Assembly: GCF_009662475.1 (NCBI RefSeq)
Contig: NZ_CP045571.1
Coordinates: 1,796,501-1,860,500, forward strand
DNA: 64,000 nt
Direction of reading: 5' to 3'
Source: Acidithiobacillus thiooxidans ATCC 19377
GTDB lineage: Bacteria > Pseudomonadota > Gammaproteobacteria > Acidithiobacillales > Acidithiobacillaceae
Positions 60,480 through 64,000 of this stretch are shown here, piece by piece (positions within the stretch are counted from its first letter, which is position 1; the number at the start of each line of letters is the position of its first letter). The position numbers were made by a program, and so were the translations under genes. The notes under the pieces are model-generated. The model was given only the letters and a program-made list of their open reading frames with translations. It ran no database searches and was not told the origin of the DNA.

Positions 60480-63005
60480 GTGACTATTGCCCCCTGTTAT
60501 CTGCTTCCGCAAATGCCCGAATCGCTCAGTGGTCTGACGGAGCTGGCGCTGGATCTGCGCTGGGCGTGGAGTCATGCCGCCGACTCCCTCTGGGCCGAAA
60601 TAGCGCCAGAACTTTGGGAGCAAACGCGCAATCCCTGGTTAATTTTACAAAATATCAGTAGTCAAACCTTGCAAGAATTGGCGCAAAATCCAGCATTCAT
60701 TGAAAAGCTCAAGGCTTTTAGTGCGCAGCATCAGGAGCAATTAACCCAAAGCAGCTGGTTTGAACAGAATTACGCCCAGACTTCCTTCCGGCAGGTTGCT
60801 TATTTCAGCATGGAATTCGGCCTCTCCGAGGCCCTCCCCATATATTCTGGAGGGCTGGGAATCCTGGCCGGCGATTGCCTGAAAACTGCCAGTGATCTGG
60901 GTATCCCGTTGCTGGGTATCGGTCTGCTCTGGCAACAGGGCTATTTTCGCCAAACGCTGGATGAAAACAGTCGGCAACAGGAATTTTATCCCTATAACGA
61001 TCCCACCCAGATGCCGGTTACCCCGGTGCGTGACAGCGAAGGAGAATGGTTGCGCCTGCAACTCCCCTTCCCTGGCCGAAAAGTCATATTACGCGCATGG
61101 CAAGCCCAGGTAGGCCGGGTAACCTTGTATTTGCTGGATAGTAACGATCCCCTGAATACTCCGGCAGATCGAGGGATAACCGCTGAGTTATATGGAGGAG
61201 GCCCGGAAACCCGCTTGCAGCAGGAAATCTGTCTGGGCATCGGCGGCTGGTTGTTATTGCGCCGTCTGGGGATTCAACCCGAAATATGCCATCTCAATGA
61301 AGGGCATGCCGCATTTGCCATTCTGGCCCGCGCATACAGCCATATGCAGGATCATGGCACCCAGTTTGAATGTGCCCTCAATGGCACTCGGGCCGGTAAT
61401 ATTTTCACAACCCATACCCCCGTATCTGCTGGTTTTGACCGTTTCCCGGCAGAATTAATGACGCGTTACATTGCGGGAGCGCCAGAAGCTTTTGGTGTCG
61501 ATGTAGAAACCATCCTGGCGCTGGGACGGGAAAATCCCGATGATCCGCAAGAACCATTTAATATGGCCTGGCTGGCGATTCGCGGCAGCATTATGGTCAA
61601 CGCCGTCAGCCGCCTGCATGGAGAAGTCAGCAGACGTCTGTTCCAGCCGCTCTTTCCACGCTGGCCTGCGGACGAAGTTCCGGTAACCCATGTCACCAAT
61701 GGTGTGCACATGCCCTCCTGGGACTCTGCTGAAGCAGATGCCTTGTGGACTTCCTGCTGCGGTAAACAGCGCTGGCTGGGTGACTTGCAAAACCTCGCAG
61801 CAGAATTCCGTAAAACACCCGACAGTTTGATCTGGGAATTACGCAGCAAAGGCCGTCAGCAGGTCATTCATTTCGCGCGACAACGGCTTCAGCAACAACT
61901 GGCGCAGGCGCACGCGCCGCTGGAGGAGCAAGAGCGTGCTGCGTTGGCATTGGACCCTAATGCCCTGACGATCGGTTTTGCACGTCGCTTTACGGCCTAT
62001 AAACGTCCCAATCTGCTCTTGAGTAATCCCGACAGACTGAGGCAATTACTGACCAATCCACATCGCCCGGTACAACTGCTCATTGCCGGAAAAGCTCATC
62101 CTCGGGATGAAGCGGGCAAAAAAATGATTCAGCAGTGGACCTTGTTTATTCATCAACATCCCGAGCTGGCCAATCATATTGTCTTTATTGCCGATTACGA
62201 CATGCTGGTGGCCGAGCATCTGGTTCAAGGCGTCGACTTATGGATTAATACGCCGCGTCGCCCCTGGGAAGCCAGCGGGACCAGTGGCATGAAAGTACTG
62301 GTTAATGGCGGACTTAATTTATCCGAACTGGATGGCTGGTGGGCTGAAGCCTATTGTCCGGAAACGGGCTGGGCTATCGGTGATCGCGCCGAACATGATG
62401 ATGATCCACAATGGGATATTCAGGAAGCAGAAACTCTCTATCATTTATTGGAAAACGAGATTGTGCCTCTTTTTTATCAGGATCGCGATGCCAGCGGCTG
62501 TCCGCAGGCCTGGATTCAGAAAATTCGCGAAAGCATGAGTCGGCTTACGCCCTTATACAGCAGCAATCGAATGCTCCGCGATTATGTCTCGACCCTATAC
62601 GAACCCGCTGGACGCCTCCTCGCCGATCGTAGCGAAAAAAGTCGAATTGAGGAAATCTGTAACTGGCAAAAAAATATTCGCCAACACTGGCCCCTTCTGC
62701 ATTTTGGCGATCTCCATGTACGTACCGAAAATAATCGCCATTATTTTGAACTGCATGTTTATCTGGACGATCTGGATGCTGAATCTATCAGCGTGGAACT
62801 ATTTGCCAACCAAAGTGACCAATATCCTTTAGAAGTGGTTCCCATGCAGCGTGGTGAAGCACTGAGTGGAGCAGTCAACAGTTACAATTACACGTTGGAC
62901 ATCCCTGCTGATCGTGACTTGGCAGACTACACTCCGCGCATCATTCCTTGCCATCAAAATTGCCTGGTGCCCATGGAGAGTGCGGAAATACTCTGGTACC
63001 GTTAA
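60480..63005 (+). CDS. glgP: Alpha-glucan (glycogen) phosphorylase, short DUF3417 type
   Basis: An 841-residue GT35 enzyme starting at GTG 60480, with GGAGA eight bases upstream. An N-terminal DUF3417 region (LTELALDLRWAWSHAADSLW) precedes the catalytic fold: FSMEFGLSEALPIYSGGLGI, CHLNEGHAAFAILARAY, VTHVTNGVHMPSWDS, GFARRFTAYKRPNLLLSN and the pyridoxal-phosphate Lys605 in EASGTSGMKVLVNGGLN. It releases glucose 1-phosphate from storage glucan. A C-terminal extension follows the catalytic core. It provides the entry point of the glycolytic genes nearby. Confidence 0.92.
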   Translation: MTIAPCYLLPQMPESLSGLTELALDLRWAWSHAADSLWAEIAPELWEQTRNPWLILQNISSQTLQELAQNPAFIEKLKAFSAQHQEQLTQSSWFEQNYAQTSFRQVAYFSMEFGLSEALPIYSGGLGILAGDCLKTASDLGIPLLGIGLLWQQGYFRQTLDENSRQQEFYPYNDPTQMPVTPVRDSEGEWLRLQLPFPGRKVILRAWQAQVGRVTLYLLDSNDPLNTPADRGITAELYGGGPETRLQQEICLGIGGWLLLRRLGIQPEICHLNEGHAAFAILARAYSHMQDHGTQFECALNGTRAGNIFTTHTPVSAGFDRFPAELMTRYIAGAPEAFGVDVETILALGRENPDDPQEPFNMAWLAIRGSIMVNAVSRLHGEVSRRLFQPLFPRWPADEVPVTHVTNGVHMPSWDSAEADALWTSCCGKQRWLGDLQNLAAEFRKTPDSLIWELRSKGRQQVIHFARQRLQQQLAQAHAPLEEQERAALALDPNALTIGFARRFTAYKRPNLLLSNPDRLRQLLTNPHRPVQLLIAGKAHPRDEAGKKMIQQWTLFIHQHPELANHIVFIADYDMLVAEHLVQGVDLWINTPRRPWEASGTSGMKVLVNGGLNLSELDGWWAEAYCPETGWAIGDRAEHDDDPQWDIQEAETLYHLLENEIVPLFYQDRDASGCPQAWIQKIRESMSRLTPLYSSNRMLRDYVSTLYEPAGRLLADRSEKSRIEEICNWQKNIRQHWPLLHFGDLHVRTENNRHYFELHVYLDDLDAESISVELFANQSDQYPLEVVPMQRGEALSGAVNSYNYTLDIPADRDLADYTPRIIPCHQNCLVPMESAEILWYR

Positions 63006-63017
63006 AAGGAACAAAAA

Positions 63018-63566
63018 TTGAATCCCAACATTCCTGATCTACAAAATATTATGGAAACCGAAAAGAAAATGTTCGGTAAATATTTGGTTCCTGTAGCTAT
63101 CTTATTAATCATTATCGGGATATTTGGAATTTTAAGCCCAATTATTCTTTCTGCAGTCACCGATGGCATTATTGCAGCTATGCTGATTATTGCCGGATTC
63201 ACCTGGATTGCGCACAGCATCCAGATGCACCAGCATCAAATGGCTGACTGGCTGAAACCCTTACTGCTTTTTATCACTGGGGGCATCATGATTGCCTTAC
63301 CGAAAGCAGGAATTGCGGCAATTGGTTTGATGTTCGTTCTGTATTTCATCATTGATGCCTACCGAAATTTCACGCAAATGAAAATCTATCCGGGACATGG
63401 TCGGGGCTGGTCCATTTTTAGTGGTATTATCGACATTTTCATTGCCCTTCTCTTCGTGGTCACCTGGCCTCGGGGTTCATTGATCCTGGTCGGCATATTT
63501 GTCGGCGTCAACTTGATATTTGATGGGATCATCCTGCTGATGTTGCGCAATGTAAAACCCGGATAA
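63018..63566 (+). CDS. HdeD/DUF308-family membrane protein
   Basis: A 182-residue protein with six hydrophobic segments in three pairs, the HdeD (DUF308) layout: KYLVPVAILLIIIGIFGILS, IIAAMLIIAGFTWIAHSIQM, IAALLFVVTWP-like LFVVTWPRGSLILVGIFVGV. TTG 63018 is favoured because AAAGGA lies seven bases upstream; ATG 63051 would give a protein 11 residues shorter. HdeD is linked to acid resistance in enterics; the exact function here is unknown. It follows glgP by 12 bp, so co-transcribed. Confidence 0.82.
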   Translation: MNPNIPDLQNIMETEKKMFGKYLVPVAILLIIIGIFGILSPIILSAVTDGIIAAMLIIAGFTWIAHSIQMHQHQMADWLKPLLLFITGGIMIALPKAGIAAIGLMFVLYFIIDAYRNFTQMKIYPGHGRGWSIFSGIIDIFIALLFVVTWPRGSLILVGIFVGVNLIFDGIILLMLRNVKPG

Positions 63567-63616
63567 ACAGTATATTGCACAAATTTTAGGCAATCAGTAA
63601 TCTTTTTTTATTTTAT

Positions 63617-64000
63617 TCATTTGCGGAACGTCCAATATCCGTGGACTGGATTACGGAAAGTTTGTGCCCACAGATAACTCCGTGCGCAGAGACTTTCCCA
63701 GCCATTCCTGACCTCTCTTTGTAGACGTCGCCAGAATGGCCGCGATGATCGGTGCTCCGCAGACCAACCGCGCTCTTGAATAATGGATGGCAGCTTCACA
63801 TCAATAGAAACCAGAGCAGGTTCAAGAACCAACATGCGCAATCCATGCAACCAGTATTGATCCATCATCTTATCTACTGCGTCACGCATTTTTTCAGTAT
63901 GTTTAAGTAGTACCTTGGCGGCGTCTGGTCGTATCAGATAGGCAGCGGTTCCCTGTGGCTGTCGAACATAACGCATCAGTCGAAATTCATTATTCACGCG
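63617..64000 (-). CDS. Glycosyltransferase family 25 (LPS biosynthesis) C-terminal part, 5' end beyond window
   Basis: The leftward frame is open to the window edge and ends at 63617, giving about 128 residues. QGTAAYLIRPDAAKVLLKHT, then AVDKMMDQYWLHGLRMLVLE and PALVSIDVKLPSIIQERG match the C-terminal half of GT25 lipopolysaccharide glycosyltransferases (the AYLI and EPxLVxxD-type motifs). The N-terminal half lies outside the window; the GTG at 63997 is probably internal. It is convergent with the HdeD-like gene. Confidence 0.72.
   Translation of the reverse strand, partial: RVNNEFRLMRYVRQPQGTAAYLIRPDAAKVLLKHTEKMRDAVDKMMDQYWLHGLRMLVLEPALVSIDVKLPSIIQERGWSAEHRSSRPFWRRLQREVRNGWESLCARSYLWAQTFRNPVHGYWTFRK

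Noticed and set aside
1-64000. CRISPR arrays, rRNA genes, complete insertion sequences or prophage
   Set aside because: No regularly spaced short repeats, rRNA-like sequence, transposase, integrase or phage structural gene could be recognised in the window.

Overview
The window looks like chromosomal DNA from an acidophilic chemolithotrophic proteobacterium, most plausibly an Acidithiobacillus-type organism. This is inferred from gene content and not proven: two plasma-membrane-type P-type proton ATPases, two cydAB loci, an archaeal-type class I aldolase next to a short-type glucan phosphorylase, PPK2, an HdeD-like membrane protein, and many small toxin-antitoxin modules. Most genes have clear Shine-Dalgarno sequences and are packed into ATGA-overlapping operons.

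Layout. 0-7.5 kb is a loosely packed accessory stretch: the 5' part of a PAS-GGDEF gene, a decayed ODP-type metallo-beta-lactamase gene, a DHA2 drug exporter, a universal stress protein, a PadR regulator with a ferritin-like DUF2202 partner, a tRNA 3'-end-like scrap, a non-canonical SDR, an EAL-domain scrap and two tiny overlapping unknown genes. 7.7-15.5 kb is one operon for type IV pilus assembly: a PilC-like platform protein, FimT/GspH, PilV, PilW, PilX and PilY1. 15.5-20.9 kb is a toxin-antitoxin island of intact and broken modules: a ParE chimera with ParD, HipBA, TacAT, a nonsense-mutated second GNAT toxin with a truncated antitoxin, two vapB fragments and a deleted AAA/DUF4143 ATPase. 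Direct repeats run through it. 20.9-27.3 kb is a TolC-HlyD-ABC exporter operon read leftward. 27.4-28.7 kb holds an ECF sigma factor, a carboxymuconolactone-decarboxylase-like gene and a 55-residue gene too short for usual ORF cut-offs.

28.8-63 kb reads as an energy module. A leftward cydAB operon ends in a CRP/FNR-type regulator. A second cydAB operon at 55.4-58.0 kb is divergent from a SPOR-domain gene plus a second, similar CRP/FNR-type regulator. Between them lie lipoamide dehydrogenase, a P-type H+-ATPase with a broken 3' reading frame, and a long co-directional cluster: AhpD-like protein, pyruvate dehydrogenase E1alpha, E1beta and E2, acetate kinase, phosphotransacetylase, PfkB kinase, a CoA-disulfide-reductase-like flavoprotein, pyruvate kinase, enolase, a second H+-ATPase and an orphan F1 epsilon subunit. 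PPK2, class I aldolase, glucan phosphorylase and an HdeD-like protein follow. Read together, storage glucan could be degraded to pyruvate and acetate with substrate-level ATP, ATP-driven proton export, and quinol oxidation by high-affinity bd-type oxidases.

The most interesting signal I found is a 16-bp palindrome, TGGTT-N6-AACCA, once upstream of the first cydA and three times in tandem upstream of the second. It is accompanied by two FNR-like regulators that keep three of the four FNR cluster cysteines and carry serine at the fourth position.
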